This document shows, piece by piece, positions 45,721 to 56,400 of a stretch of DNA of 64,000 bases. Position numbers and translations under genes: made by a program. The stretch covers positions 27,240 to 91,239 of the forward strand of contig CALDGQ010000019.1 in assembly GCA_937941765.1 (NCBI GenBank), read 5' to 3'. The DNA comes from an uncultured Saprospiraceae bacterium. Lineage in GTDB: Bacteria; Bacteroidota; Bacteroidia; Chitinophagales; Saprospiraceae. Position 1 is the first letter of the stretch; each line of letters begins with the position of its first letter. The notes below the pieces were generated by a model. It made no database searches. It saw nothing but the letters and a program-made list of their open reading frames with translations, and had not been told where the DNA came from.

Positions 45721-47406
45721 CTACTCAACAATCAACTTCCGAGTAACCCGTTCACCATCCACATCCAAAGAAACCAAATAAATTCCTTTTTGTAAATGAC
45801 TAGTCGAAAGTTCTATAAATTGACTGCCACTATTTAATAATCCAAGATTTTTTACAATAACTTGTTGTCCAATCAAATTTGTGATTTCAACCACAACTTT
45901 ACCAGATTTCCCTAATTGAAATTGCAAATTTGTTGCTTTATCTGCAGGATTTGGAAACAACTTAAATTGCTCAATAGCAATGTCTTCAATATCCGTTGTA
46001 ATATCTCCGATTATTTGAAACCAAAAATCTCCAGGACTTTGAGAAGTTAATCTCGTCATCACTCTAATGTGATAATCAGTCGAAGTAGCCGGGAAATTGG
46101 AAATAGTCTGTTGCAAAAAGGTAGCACCCATTTCACCGTCAACAAATAAACAATCGTCTACCAAATCATTTACCGCAATTGAATCACAATCATTCCAAAT
46201 GTCCAAATAAAAACTAGCACCTTCGGTTTCAGCATTCAATCTGAAAATCAACTCTGTATTTCCAAGTGTATTAAAAGTGTACCAAACGTCACTGAATTCT
46301 CCTCCATTCGTATTATCGATACACTTCGGAAATCTAAAAGGTCCGTTATCAAAATCTCCAGCAATCGTCGTTCCTTCATGTAGCAAATCGAAATTGTCCG
46401 CTTCTGCCAAAGTCTGAATTGTTGCACCTAATGTATTTTCACAAGCATCATTGACTGGTGGATCAGGAGGAATGATTTCAATTAAATTCATCGTTCCAGT
46501 TCCAGTTTCACCACTAAATCCACCCAATCTTAAAAGATAAGTTTCATTCATCACCACATCAAAAATTAATTGAGAAGTAAATCCTTCACAACCACCTCCA
46601 TCATCATTACATTCTTGTAAATCTTCATCTAAAGGTGGGCAAGCACTTCCTGGAGCATAAACCGCCATACGTGTATCAAAAACCGCAGTATTACATACGG
46701 ACCATTCAACAGATCCTGTAAAAGTTGGAGTGAATGTGTACCACATATCCGCTTGTACCGTGTTATCTCCAAATCCAAAACATGGATTGTCTGGATGTTC
46801 TGGTCCATCCGTGGTAGCACCTGTATTTTCAAAAGGCATATCAGTTCCTAACATAATAACTTCCGCATCTCCACAAAAATCATTGTCAGGTCCCATTGGC
46901 GCGATATATTCTTGAACAGAAAAAGTTCCAGTGCCTGATTCTCCAGGAGCACCATCTCCATACCCACCTAAACGTAAGTAGTATGTTGAACCAGCAACTG
47001 CATCAAAAATAGCTTGAGAAGTGGAGCCTGCACAATTTGGACCATCTTCACTACAGCCGACAATATCACCATCTTGTGGAGGGCATGCTGCCGTTCCATC
47101 ATAGACATACACTTTGGTATCAAAATCAGCCGTTCCACACGTTGTGAATTCTACCTGACCAGTAATCGTTGAAGTATACAGGTACCAAATGTCAGCATAA
47201 GTACTATCCGGAGTAGATCCACCCGATACACAATCATTGGCATGCGTGGCGCCATCATCGGTCGCGCTAAGGGTTGAAAAGTCTAGATCAACCACTTCTC
47301 CAATTGCAATGGCATCCGCACAATTATCATGTGCAGGTTGTGCGTATGCATGCGTTGCTACCAAGCAAAAAATAGCAACTAATAAGCATTGTAAATTTTT
47401 CATCAT
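45721..47406 (-). CDS. Secreted T9SS cargo with repeated PPC-like domains
   Basis: 561 residues. Signal peptide ends TTHAYAQ-type text (ATHAYAQ). Two homologous beta domains of ~140 residues (DNCADAIAIGEVVDLDF ... DNDFCGDAEVIMLGTD) each contain a YLRLGG(Y/F) segment and paired Cys (TTCGTADFDTKVYVYDG, CPPxDxD, ECNDDGGGCEG). A third, more diverged copy follows (ACENTLGATIQTL). The C-terminal T9SS domain is FKLFPNPADKATNLQF to LIVE. These look like pre-peptidase C-terminal-type surface modules. Function unknown. Confidence 0.85.
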   Translation of the reverse strand: MMKNLQCLLVAIFCLVATHAYAQPAHDNCADAIAIGEVVDLDFSTLSATDDGATHANDCVSGGSTPDSTYADIWYLYTSTITGQVEFTTCGTADFDTKVYVYDGTAACPPQDGDIVGCSEDGPNCAGSTSQAIFDAVAGSTYYLRLGGYGDGAPGESGTGTFSVQEYIAPMGPDNDFCGDAEVIMLGTDMPFENTGATTDGPEHPDNPCFGFGDNTVQADMWYTFTPTFTGSVEWSVCNTAVFDTRMAVYAPGSACPPLDEDLQECNDDGGGCEGFTSQLIFDVVMNETYLLRLGGFSGETGTGTMNLIEIIPPDPPVNDACENTLGATIQTLAEADNFDLLHEGTTIAGDFDNGPFRFPKCIDNTNGGEFSDVWYTFNTLGNTELIFRLNAETEGASFYLDIWNDCDSIAVNDLVDDCLFVDGEMGATFLQQTISNFPATSTDYHIRVMTRLTSQSPGDFWFQIIGDITTDIEDIAIEQFKLFPNPADKATNLQFQLGKSGKVVVEITNLIGQQVIVKNLGLLNSGSQFIELSTSHLQKGIYLVSLDVDGERVTRKLIVE

Positions 47407-47658
47407 AAGTTTCTTTTTAGATTAAGAATTATGTTAAAAATAATTAATATTATTTATGATTCTTGATTTGGTGGAATTAATTAGAGGGATTCTATGTTTT
47501 AATGGGATATTTGTTTGGTGGATGGCTTTTTTTTGGAATTAATTTGTGGTGAGTTGAGAATGGTTTTATTGTTAATCCAGTATTTGATATGACTGTAATT
47601 TTAATGGTAGTATTAATAGTCGATTGAAAATGTATTGTTATAGTATGTTTATGCACGA

Positions 47659-47850
47659 CCTTGAAAGGGCTCTTGAAAATGGATCTCAGAAGAAACTAAT
47701 ACGAAAGATAAATTATGATATGAAAAACAAAACTGCTCTTTTAAGGATTGAAATCGCAATCAAAATCCTTAAAAGGGCCCATTCAAATAACGAACATAAT
47801 TCAAAAGAAAAAAAGAAGACTACTAAATAAAATAGGAAGCCCTTTCAAGG
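47659..47850. repeat. REP-like element, copy 1
   Basis: 192 bp from CCTTGAAAGGGCT to AGCCCTTTCAAGG. Inner stem CTTTTAAGGATT (47738-47749) pairs with AATCCTTAAAAG (47764-47775). Confidence 0.85.
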
Positions 47851-47857
47851 AGTACAC

Positions 47858-48048
47858 CATTGAAAGGGCTCTTGAAAATGGATCTCAGAAGAAACTAATA
47901 CAGAATACGAATTTTGAAATGAAAATAAAACTGCCCTTTTAAGGATTGAAACCGCAATCAAAATCCTTAAAAGGGCCCATTCAAATAACGAACCTAATTC
48001 AAAAGAAAAAAAGAAGACTACTAAATAAAATAGGATGCCTTTTCAAGG
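47858..48048. repeat. REP-like element, copy 2
   Basis: About 191 bp. The left end is degraded (CATTGAAAGGGCT) and the right end reads GCCTTTTCAAGG. Otherwise nearly identical to copy 1 and directly before the RAYT. Confidence 0.85.
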
Positions 48049-48059
48049 AGAAACTAATC

Positions 48060-48722
48060 TCACTCAATCCAAACTTCCTTAAAATCGCTTTCCAAATATT
48101 TACCTTTATGGAATTCAACAAACTTATTTTTACCACCAAACCATTCCATAATAAACTTTATATCAATCAATGAGGAAGTTCCGTTTAAAATTTCCTGATA
48201 ACTATGCCAAGGATCTGAAAGAAAATTTTTTACAACACCATGTTTCCGACTATTGTGATGTAAATAATATAGTAGAAAAGAAAATTTAGCGTTATTCCTA
48301 ATTTTAGATCTTTTAAACGGTTTGTGAAATAGATTCCCTATTCGATTATTTTGCTTATTTATAGCTTGGGAATAACTATTAAAAACTCTCGAGAATTGAG
48401 AGGAAATTAATTTATGAATATTTCTATTTTCTGCTTCTAAAAAAGTTGTCTCCGATATTTTTCGTTCTTCATTTGATAATTGCTGAATATATTCTAAAAT
48501 CTCTTCCTCTGATCGAACCGATATTGCAAAATGAAAATGATTACGTAACAAGGCATATGCATAGAATTTCACATACCCAGAAAGTCTTTTTTGAATGAGT
48601 TCAAGAAAATAAATTTTATTACCATCTTTATAGAATAACGCTTCACTATTGTTAGTCCTGTTGAAAACGTGAAAGAATTGTTCGTGTTCAAAATCAACTT
48701 GTATGTTTCTCATAGAAGACAA
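48060..48722 (-). CDS. REP-associated tyrosine transposase (RAYT, Y1/HUH family)
   Basis: 220 residues, full length for RAYTs. The HUH motif is H62-F-H64 in LRNHFHFAIS. The catalytic Tyr is probably Y117 in SRVFNSYSQAINKQNNR, followed by GNLFHKPFKR, typical of IS200/IS605-related transposases. These enzymes nick single-stranded DNA at hairpin ends. RAYTs normally act on nearby REP elements. Here the gene is bracketed on both sides by such elements, the best support for its identity. It is intact. It ends 11 bp after REP copy 2. Confidence 0.9.
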   Translation of the reverse strand: MSSMRNIQVDFEHEQFFHVFNRTNNSEALFYKDGNKIYFLELIQKRLSGYVKFYAYALLRNHFHFAISVRSEEEILEYIQQLSNEERKISETTFLEAENRNIHKLISSQFSRVFNSYSQAINKQNNRIGNLFHKPFKRSKIRNNAKFSFLLYYLHHNSRKHGVVKNFLSDPWHSYQEILNGTSSLIDIKFIMEWFGGKNKFVEFHKGKYLESDFKEVWIE

Positions 48723-48747
48723 GGTAATGAATTTGAGATGATTGTCA

Positions 48748-48940
48748 CCTTGAAAGGGCTATCGAAAATGCATCTCAGAAGAAAAATAATACGAAAGATA
48801 AATTATGATATGAAAAACAAAACTGCCCTTTTAAGGAATAAAACCGCAATCAAAATCCTTAAAAGGGCTCATTCAAATAACGAACCTAATTCAAAAGATA
48901 ACAAGAAGACCACTAAATCAAATGGGAAGCCCTTTCAAGG
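48748..48940. repeat. REP-like element, copy 3
   Basis: 193 bp from CCTTGAAAGGGCT to AGCCCTTTCAAGG, close to copy 1. It lies 26 bp beyond the RAYT start. Confidence 0.85.
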
Positions 48941-48946
48941 AGTATA

Positions 48947-49060
48947 CCTTGAAAGGGCTCTTGAAAATGCATCTCAGAAGAAACTAATACGAAAGATAAA
49001 TTATGATATGAAAAACAAAACTGCTCTTTTAAGGATTGAAATCTAGGAAGCCCATTCAAT
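48947..49060. repeat. REP-like element, copy 4 (internally deleted)
   Basis: Starts CCTTGAAAGGGCT and follows copy 3 for about 90 bp, then jumps after AAGGATTGAAATC to a decayed right end (GAAGCCCATTCAATG). About 80 bp are missing. Confidence 0.8.
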
Positions 49061-49080
49061 GAAAGCAGATTCAGAAAATA

Positions 49081-49117
49081 AAAAACCTCTCAAAAACATA
49101 AGTCCTTGAGAGGTTTT
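49081..49117 (-). terminator. Rho-independent terminator of the 49138 gene
   Basis: AAAACCTCTCAAGG pairs with TTGAGAGGTTTT-type sequence and is followed by a T-run on the minus strand. Confidence 0.85.
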
Positions 49118-49137
49118 AAAATTTATGAAAAGATCAA

Positions 49138-49614
49138 CTACTCCTCAGCATCTTCCGCAGCCTTCTGCAACTTTTTACCTTCAGCTTCTAATTGCTCCGC
49201 TTCCTCATTATGTTTTTTAATTGCTTTTTGAATTTCCTCAGAAGCATTGGCATCATCGCCAGCATCTTTCAACTGTTGTTTCAAAGCTCTTTTTGTTTTG
49301 CGCCATTCAGATTGACGATCCGTCCAGTCATCGATTTTTCCTAGCAACTCGGTTCCGCCTTTCAACTTTTCTTTTCCTTTATCCAATGCGCCACCGATTT
49401 TTTCAATTGCATTATCGTATTTGCCATCTCTAAATTTTTTGTATTCTCCTTTAAAAACACCACCAACAGCTTTTCCAGCTGCTTTGGTTGCATTGGCAAC
49501 GGCACCAATAGTTTCTCGACTGGATGCTTTTTCTTCTGGTGTTCCTAGGAAAAAATTATAGCCAATTATCCCTACTGCCAGCATCAATCCAACTTTAATA
49601 ATACTCTTAATCAT
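49138..49614 (-). CDS. Membrane-anchored, charged helical protein of unknown function
   Basis: 158 residues. An N-terminal hydrophobic segment (about 6-23) is followed by a Gly/Ala/Lys-rich stretch (NATKAAGKAVGGVFKGEYKK) and a long charged helical region ending in acidic and Glu-rich text (EAEQLEAEGKKLQKAAEDAEE). It could be a periplasmic or stress-related helical protein. No family recognised. Confidence 0.7.
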   Translation of the reverse strand: MIKSIIKVGLMLAVGIIGYNFFLGTPEEKASSRETIGAVANATKAAGKAVGGVFKGEYKKFRDGKYDNAIEKIGGALDKGKEKLKGGTELLGKIDDWTDRQSEWRKTKRALKQQLKDAGDDANASEEIQKAIKKHNEEAEQLEAEGKKLQKAAEDAEE

Positions 49615-49788
49615 GATAAAGAATTTTTAGTTTAGTATTTAGTGTATACACCTTTATAAAGTGTAAATAGTTCAAAATTTTACATTAAAGATACTACTAA
49701 TTTAATGATTTTAAAGAAACGAAAGTTCCATTCAAACTGTTTTTAACTTTGACGACCTTGGTTACTCAATTTTATCCTTCAAAAAATG

Positions 49789-49796
49789 TATTTTCG
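49789..49796 (+). promoter_or_regulatory. Candidate -7 element of leuS
   Basis: TATTTTCG, 62 bp upstream of the leuS start; same octamer as before the dehydrogenase and trxA. Confidence 0.45.
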
Positions 49797-49857
49797 CACC
49801 TTAAAATAGAACGTAATTACTAGAAAAAACCTTTACAATAGCATACAATATATAACT

Positions 49858-52725
49858 ATGGAATTTAACTCAGGAGCAATAGAAACCAAGTGGAAAAAGA
49901 AGTGGGAAACCGACAAAATCTACAAAGTTGAAATAGACGAAACCAAACCTAAGTTTTATGTCTTAGATATGTTCCCGTATCCATCCGGGGCTGGTCTACA
50001 CGTAGGACATCCATTAGGTTATGTCGCATCTGACATTTATTCTCGATTCAAGAGAATGAATGGATTCAATGTATTGCACCCGATGGGTTTTGATGCTTTC
50101 GGGTTGCCGGCAGAAGAATACGCAATTAAAAGTGGGATTCATCCGGCCAAAAGTACGGCTGATAATATTGCAAAATACAGAGTGCAATTAGATAATCTTG
50201 GGTTTAGTTTTGATTGGGATCGGGAAGTGAGAACTTGTGATCCAAAGTATTATAAGTGGACGCAGTGGATTTTTAAAAAAATATTCAATAGCTATTATGA
50301 TAAGGAGGCTGATAAAGCATTGCCGATTGTTGATTTGATTGCTGAATTTGAAAAAAATGGAAATGAACAAGTCAACGCGGATCATTCTCATGATACAACT
50401 TTCAATGCAGCAGAATGGAAAGGGATGACTGCATTAGCTCAAAGTGAAGTGTTGATGAATTACCGATTGGCTTATCAAAAAATAGGATATGTCAATTGGT
50501 GTGAAGGATTAGGGACCGTTTTGGCAAACGACCAAGTAAAAGATGGGGTTTCAGATCGTGGTGGACACCCTGTTATTAAAAAAGAAATGAAAGGGTGGGG
50601 GCTTAGAGTTACCGCATATGCAAGTAGATTGTTAAATGATTTGAAAGAATTGGAATGGTCTGATTCTTTGAAAGCGATGCAGTCAAATTGGATTGGACAA
50701 TCAGAAGGGGCACAGCTATTTTTCCCTGTTGAGAATACTGATGTAAAAATTGAAGTTTTTACGACAAGAATCGATACTATTTATGGAGCTACATTTATGG
50801 TATTGGCACCAGAAAATGAGTTGGTCAAACAACTAACACAACCTGGAAATGTTGATGAAATAAATGAGTACAAAAAGTACGTAGAATCTCGTTCAGAGAT
50901 AGATAGAATGTCTGAGGCAAAAGAAGTAACGGGTGCATTTACAGGAAGTTATGCCATCAATCCAATTAATAACAAACGAATTCCGATTTGGATTGCAGAA
51001 TATGTCTTAAATGATTATGGGACTGGTGCAATCATGGCTGTTCCAAGTGATGATGAAAGAGATAATGCATTTGCTAAAAAATTCAATTTGGAAATTGTAC
51101 CTGTCGTCGATCGTTCCAAATATCCAGATGCCAAAGACTTTGATAAAGTAGGAGTGATGATTAACTCCGATTTAATCAACGGAATGGAAGTCAAAGAAGC
51201 GATCACTTATATGTTGGGAAAGATTGAAAAAGACAACATCGGCACCCGTCAAATTAATTACAAATTAAGAGACATGAATTTCAGTCGTCAAAGATATTGG
51301 GGAGAACCTTTCCCAATTTATTTTGATGGAGCTGGGATTGCACATGCCGTTGCAGATGAAGAATTACCAGTTGAATTACCATTGATTGATGACTTCAAAC
51401 CAGGTCATGGTGGAAAATCTCCCCTTTCTAAAAATGAAGCTTGGGTAAATGAAGTAGCTGGAAAAACACGTGAAGTAGATACAATGCCAGCAACAGCAGG
51501 TTCATCTTGGTATGCATTGAGATACATGGATCCAACAAATGATGGCGAATTTGTCTCCAAAAAAGCAGTCAACTATTGGCAAGATGTAGACTTATATATC
51601 GGTGGAACAGAGCATGCCGTAAGCCACTTGTTATATTCAAGATTTTGGCACAAAATACTATTTGATTACGGATTGGTTCCAACCAAAGAACCTTTTAAGA
51701 AGTTGATCAATCAAGGAATGATTCAAGGAGTCATCGAGTACATCTATTTGTTGAAAGAAAAGAAAAATGGACACCACCATTTTATGTGTTCATCATTAGC
51801 CCAGAAAAAAGGAATCACCTCATTTTCTAAATTACCAGTCCATGCTGATTTTATGACTGACTACGGTTCTCCAGAATCTCACTTGACGATGGAAGGGATC
51901 AGAGCGTTTATTGATTGGAGACCAGGATATAAAGACGCAATTTTTGAATGTGGAATGGGTACGTATCATCAAGGAGCATTTGTTCCTGCACAAGATAGTG
52001 CTACCGATGCTAGACTGATTACAGATTCAGAAGTTGGAAAAATGTCGAAACGTTATTTTAATGTTGTAAATCCTGATGATGTCGTCGCTGAACACGGTGC
52101 CGATACGTTCAGAATGTATGAAATGTTTCTAGGTCCAATCGAACAATCCAAACCTTGGGATATCAAAGGTATCGATGGTGTCTGGCGTTTTGTCAGAAGA
52201 TTTTGGAGTATGTTTTTCGACAATGATGGAAATTGGTCAGTAACTGATGAGCCTGCTACCAAAGAAGAAATGAAAATCCTTCACGCAACTATCAAAAAAG
52301 TAAGAGATGACGTGGAGCGTTTTTCTTTCAACACTTGCATCTCCGCTTTCATGGTTGCTGTCAATGAATTGAAAAAATTGAAAAGTAGTAAAAGAGTAGT
52401 TCTTGAACCACTTGTTCAATTGCTAGCACCTTTTGCTCCTTTCATGGCGGAAGAATTATATGAGAAATTAGGACACTCAACTTCTGTACATCTTGGTACT
52501 TTCCCCGTTTTCGAAGCAAAACATGTTGCTGAAAATGAAATCACTTACCCGATTTGTATTAATGGCAAAAAACGTGCAATCAATACTTTTGCAATCGATA
52601 TGTCAAATGCTGATATGGAAAAAGTAGCACTTGCGATGGAAGAGATTCAGAAATGGACGGAAGGGAAGACAGTACGTAAGGTTATTGTTGTACCTAAGAA
52701 AATGATTAATATTGTGGTTGGGTAG
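49858..52725 (+). CDS. leuS: Leucyl-tRNA synthetase
   Basis: 955 residues, longer than E. coli LeuRS (860) as usual in this phylum. Class I signature HVGH at about 47-50 after FPYPSGAGL. The editing (CP1) domain includes TTRIDTIYGATFMVLAPE. The second signature is KMSKR at 728-732. The C-terminal anticodon-binding domain ends IVVPKKMINIVVG. It charges tRNA-Leu and edits misacylated tRNA. It is not part of an operon. Confidence 0.97.
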   Translation: MEFNSGAIETKWKKKWETDKIYKVEIDETKPKFYVLDMFPYPSGAGLHVGHPLGYVASDIYSRFKRMNGFNVLHPMGFDAFGLPAEEYAIKSGIHPAKSTADNIAKYRVQLDNLGFSFDWDREVRTCDPKYYKWTQWIFKKIFNSYYDKEADKALPIVDLIAEFEKNGNEQVNADHSHDTTFNAAEWKGMTALAQSEVLMNYRLAYQKIGYVNWCEGLGTVLANDQVKDGVSDRGGHPVIKKEMKGWGLRVTAYASRLLNDLKELEWSDSLKAMQSNWIGQSEGAQLFFPVENTDVKIEVFTTRIDTIYGATFMVLAPENELVKQLTQPGNVDEINEYKKYVESRSEIDRMSEAKEVTGAFTGSYAINPINNKRIPIWIAEYVLNDYGTGAIMAVPSDDERDNAFAKKFNLEIVPVVDRSKYPDAKDFDKVGVMINSDLINGMEVKEAITYMLGKIEKDNIGTRQINYKLRDMNFSRQRYWGEPFPIYFDGAGIAHAVADEELPVELPLIDDFKPGHGGKSPLSKNEAWVNEVAGKTREVDTMPATAGSSWYALRYMDPTNDGEFVSKKAVNYWQDVDLYIGGTEHAVSHLLYSRFWHKILFDYGLVPTKEPFKKLINQGMIQGVIEYIYLLKEKKNGHHHFMCSSLAQKKGITSFSKLPVHADFMTDYGSPESHLTMEGIRAFIDWRPGYKDAIFECGMGTYHQGAFVPAQDSATDARLITDSEVGKMSKRYFNVVNPDDVVAEHGADTFRMYEMFLGPIEQSKPWDIKGIDGVWRFVRRFWSMFFDNDGNWSVTDEPATKEEMKILHATIKKVRDDVERFSFNTCISAFMVAVNELKKLKSSKRVVLEPLVQLLAPFAPFMAEELYEKLGHSTSVHLGTFPVFEAKHVAENEITYPICINGKKRAINTFAIDMSNADMEKVALAMEEIQKWTEGKTVRKVIVVPKKMINIVVG

Positions 52726-52938
52726 CTCTTGGGCTCTTGGGCTTTTGGCTCGCTTTGCTCGGGAGTTGATCCTTGTCTGCTCTGCCGGCAGTCAGACAGG
52801 CATCCCTGTACCAGCAGAGCTGGACGTCCCTTTCTTTTAAAAAAAAAAGGAAGGGGAGTACGTAAAAACAATGTTGTAATATGGGTTTCTTGAATTGCTA
52901 ATTCTAATATCCGACGATTAGGGTGCGAAACCAATTTC

Positions 52939-53106
52939 CAAGAAACAAGGACACGTATACCCTTCCTTTTTTTTAAGGAAGGGCCTATCCGAAGGATTAG
53001 AGGATGGATCCCACGAAACAAGGACACGTATACCCTTCCTTTTTTTTAAAGGAAGGGCCTATCCGAAGGATTAGAGGATGGATCCCAAGAAACAAGGACA
53101 CGTAGC
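52939..53106. repeat. Tandem 73/74-bp repeat (about 2.3 copies)
   Basis: The unit starting GAAACAAGGACACGTA recurs at 52942, 53015 and 53089. Each full unit holds the hairpin CCTTCCTT-T-AAGGAAGG and CCGAAGGATTAGAGGATGG. The rest of the 52726-53402 gap has a related hairpin near 52828-52856 (CCCTTTCTTTT.. GGAAGGGG) and low-complexity sequence but no gene. Confidence 0.8.
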
Positions 53107-53402
53107 CCATAAATACAACACCTAACCACAATTCCCAAAAAAATTAACACCTCCCACTGACAATCAATCGATTACAATTAAAAATTTAAGTTAATATCCT
53201 TTATCATCATCAAAATTCTTCCTAAATTTACCGCACGCTTACTAAAGGATTTCCCAAAATAATTAAGTTGCACTACTAGCAGCTTTCTATTCCATTGAGA
53301 CGATTATATATTAGGACACATTTAAGTATTTTATAATATGATTCCTCTGCTGATTTAAAATTTCCAATGCTAAATCAGTTAAACGGTTAGTAAAACGAAA
53401 AA

Positions 53403-56400
53403 TTGAAGATAGTCTTCCCAAAATTACCGACTAGCTCAAGATTTGTCATCTTGTGCCTGTGTTTTTGTTTGTTGATGAATACAGCAAATCTCTTTGCCAA
53501 AAACACTTCCGACCTTTGCAGTAGCTGCAATGCGCCATCCTATTTGTCCGTCAGCGATGTTACTTCTACTTCCGTAACACTTCAGTGGAATGAAAATAAT
53601 ACACCCAATGCAACCCTGTGGGATGTAGAAGTTGTGTCCTATGGAGATTTGCCAACCAATTTGCCAACAGCGAATAATATAACCGCTAATCCTTTTGTAC
53701 TAAATAATCTGACTACTGGCAGTCGCTATCAATTTTATGTGCGTGCAAGATGTGTTGGAGAAGCACCAAGTGCATGGGCGGGACCTTATACTTTTTTTAC
53801 TTTATTACCCAATCCAACTGCTTGTGGAATTGGAATGTCAATTCCTGATAATAGTTGCAGTTCTGCGAATGAATTTCTAGTAGATGTCAATACACCAATT
53901 GGAAATCAACTTGGTGATGATGTTATTATCGAAGAAGTTAAAATCATTATCAATCATCCTTGGGTTGCAGATATGGAGATTTATTTGACGGCTCCTTCAG
54001 GTGTCCGGGTTGAATTGTCAACTGATAATGGAAATAGTGGTGACCATTACGGAGATCCGTTCGATACTACTTGTGGAACCTTTGCTTCTTTTGTAGCAGG
54101 TGAATGTGGTACTCCTGATATTGAATCCAGCATGACCCCATTTGTTGGAAAATACACCCCAGAAAATTCATTAACTGATTTTAATGATGGGAGTGATCCA
54201 AACGGGATTTGGATGTTAGAAATATGCGATGATGCTGGAAGTGACACAGGTACGTTGGAATTTTTCGAAATAGTTTATACCTCCAATACCTGTTTTCAAC
54301 CAACAAATTTAACAGCAACAAATATTGGTGCAACCACCATAGATTTAAATTGGAATGAAGGTGGAACTTGCACTGAAACGATAGTCGAATATGGTCCGGC
54401 TGGTTTTATTCCTGGATCTTGTGGAAGTGCAAATGGTGGATCATTAATTTCCATCCCTTGTCCGGTCCCTCAGCCATATTCAATAGCTGGATTGTCTGCG
54501 TCAACAAATTATGATTTCTATATCCGTGAAGATTGTGGTAACGGAAATTGTTCTGTCAATACCTGTCCAGTATCACTGACAACCGATTGTTTGACAATGC
54601 CTATTTCAGAATCTGAAGATTTTGACAACCAAGTAATTTGTCAAGCAACTTGTGGAACACCTTGTCCGATTTTGGGCAATTGGTTTAACGCAGCAGGAAG
54701 TGATTTTGATTGGATTGTTTCAACGGCAACAACGCCTTCTTTTAATACAGGACCAAGTAAAGATGTGAGCTCAACAGGAAACTACATTTATTTAGAAACG
54801 TCTGGTGGAAATTGTTCTGGTGGAAAGCAAGCTGAATTAAGATCCAATTGTATTTCAGTAAACTCAGGAAGTGGAAGTTGTCATCTTTCATTCCATACAC
54901 ATATTTTTGGAACGACAATCGGTATGTTAATGTTAGAAATTACAACTGATGGTGGAGCCAACTGGACCAATTTATTGACAAAGTCAGGTGGGCAAGGAGA
55001 TTTCTGGGAGAAAAATTATGTGGACTTAAGTGCCTATGATGGACAAATTGTTCAATTTAGATTTTTAGGAATTTCTGGAACTGGATATACTGGAGATATC
55101 GCTATTGATGAAGTTACATTTTATGGAAGTACTTCAATTGGTGTTCCGCAAAATGTTTTTTATTTAGATGCAGATTCAGATGGGTACGGAAATTTGAATG
55201 CAGTGATGCAGTCTTGTAGTACTGTGATTCCGTCAGGCTATGTAGCCAACGGGGATGATTGTAATGATCAAGATGCTTCTATTAATCCTGGTGCACCAGA
55301 ATTAAATTGCAATGGCCAAGACGAAAATTGTAATGGAAATAACGATGATTCTATTTTTCCAGCTCCAAGTGTAAATACTGCAGTTGTTTGTCAAGGAGAA
55401 ACGACTACGCTTACACCAACCTTATTCCCAACAGGAGCCTATTATTGGTTTAATTCTCCATCAGCTAACACACCAATTGCAACTGGAAATAATTTTACAA
55501 CACCAGTTTTAAACAACAATACTACATACTATTTGGTAGATTCTACCATTACTTTTCCTGGATTGAGAATTTCGGAAGTTGATCTAGGTGCTGATGATAT
55601 TATTGAGATACAAAACATTGGAGATGCAGCAAATTATACAGGTTGGTCCGTTTTGGTTAGCAATAGTTATACCAATATAAATGCAGTCAATGCTGTTCAA
55701 TGGGATTTAGGAAATATGACTTCGAATGAGATTGATTTCAGAACTGACAATGCAGCAACTGGAGCTAATTATTTAGGAAATAATATCATTTGGAATGCTG
55801 GAAGTTATCCAAACTTTGCAGGCTGGGCATTGATTGTAGACAATGTCGGACAAGTTGTAGATGCATTGTTTTGGGGTTGGCAATCAGGTGCGATTTCTAA
55901 TTTTGATATCATTGTAAATGGATTCAATATCACCAACTCCGATCTTCCATGGAGTGGCAATGGCATCAATGTAAGTGCTGGGTGTGGTCAGGGAAATTCT
56001 ATCTTATTGACAGGTAATAATGAAACAAACACGGCCAATGATTACGCCAATTGCAGTGCAGCTTCTATTGGAAATCCAAATGCGAACTTGAATTTGATGC
56101 GTGTTTGTAAAAGTGGCAGAATTCCTGTTCATGTGGAAGTGGATGATGAGCCATCGTTGGTGATGATTGGTTTTGCGCCGACAATTTGTGCTGGAACTGA
56201 TTTTGATTTGTCAAGTGTTGGTTTTTATGACGCAAATGACGCTCATGGAATCACCAGTTATCATACTGGAACCCCGACGACTGCTGCTAATTATATCGCC
56301 ACACCAATTGTAAACCCAACGACGACGACCACATATTATATAAGATCATCCACTGCATTTGGTTGTTATGACGAAATACCGATTACAGTTGATGTAAACA

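Larger units (their letters stand above)
47659..49060. mobile_element. RAYT transposase flanked by REP-like palindromic elements
   Basis: Two ~192-bp elements lie left and two right of the RAYT gene (48060-48722). Each full element has 13-bp inverted termini CCTTGAAAGGGCT/AGCCCTTTCAAGG and an inner hairpin CTTTTAAGGATT / AATCCTTAAAAG. The layout is that of REP-associated tyrosine transposase loci. The same termini and the internal 15-mer also occur in the 27.2-27.6 kb tandem. The gap 47407-47658 and the area around the elements hold no other gene. Confidence 0.75.

Noticed and set aside
47624..47942. Short plus-strand frames inside the repeats at 47.6-48.2 kb and 48.7-49.0 kb
   Set aside because: They repeat in every copy of the palindromic element and run through its hairpins; they are by-products of repeat sequence.
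52647..53027. 126-residue minus-strand frame over the leuS end and the tandem repeat
   Set aside because: It is antisense to the leuS C-terminus and then runs through low-complexity repeat DNA; no domain is visible.
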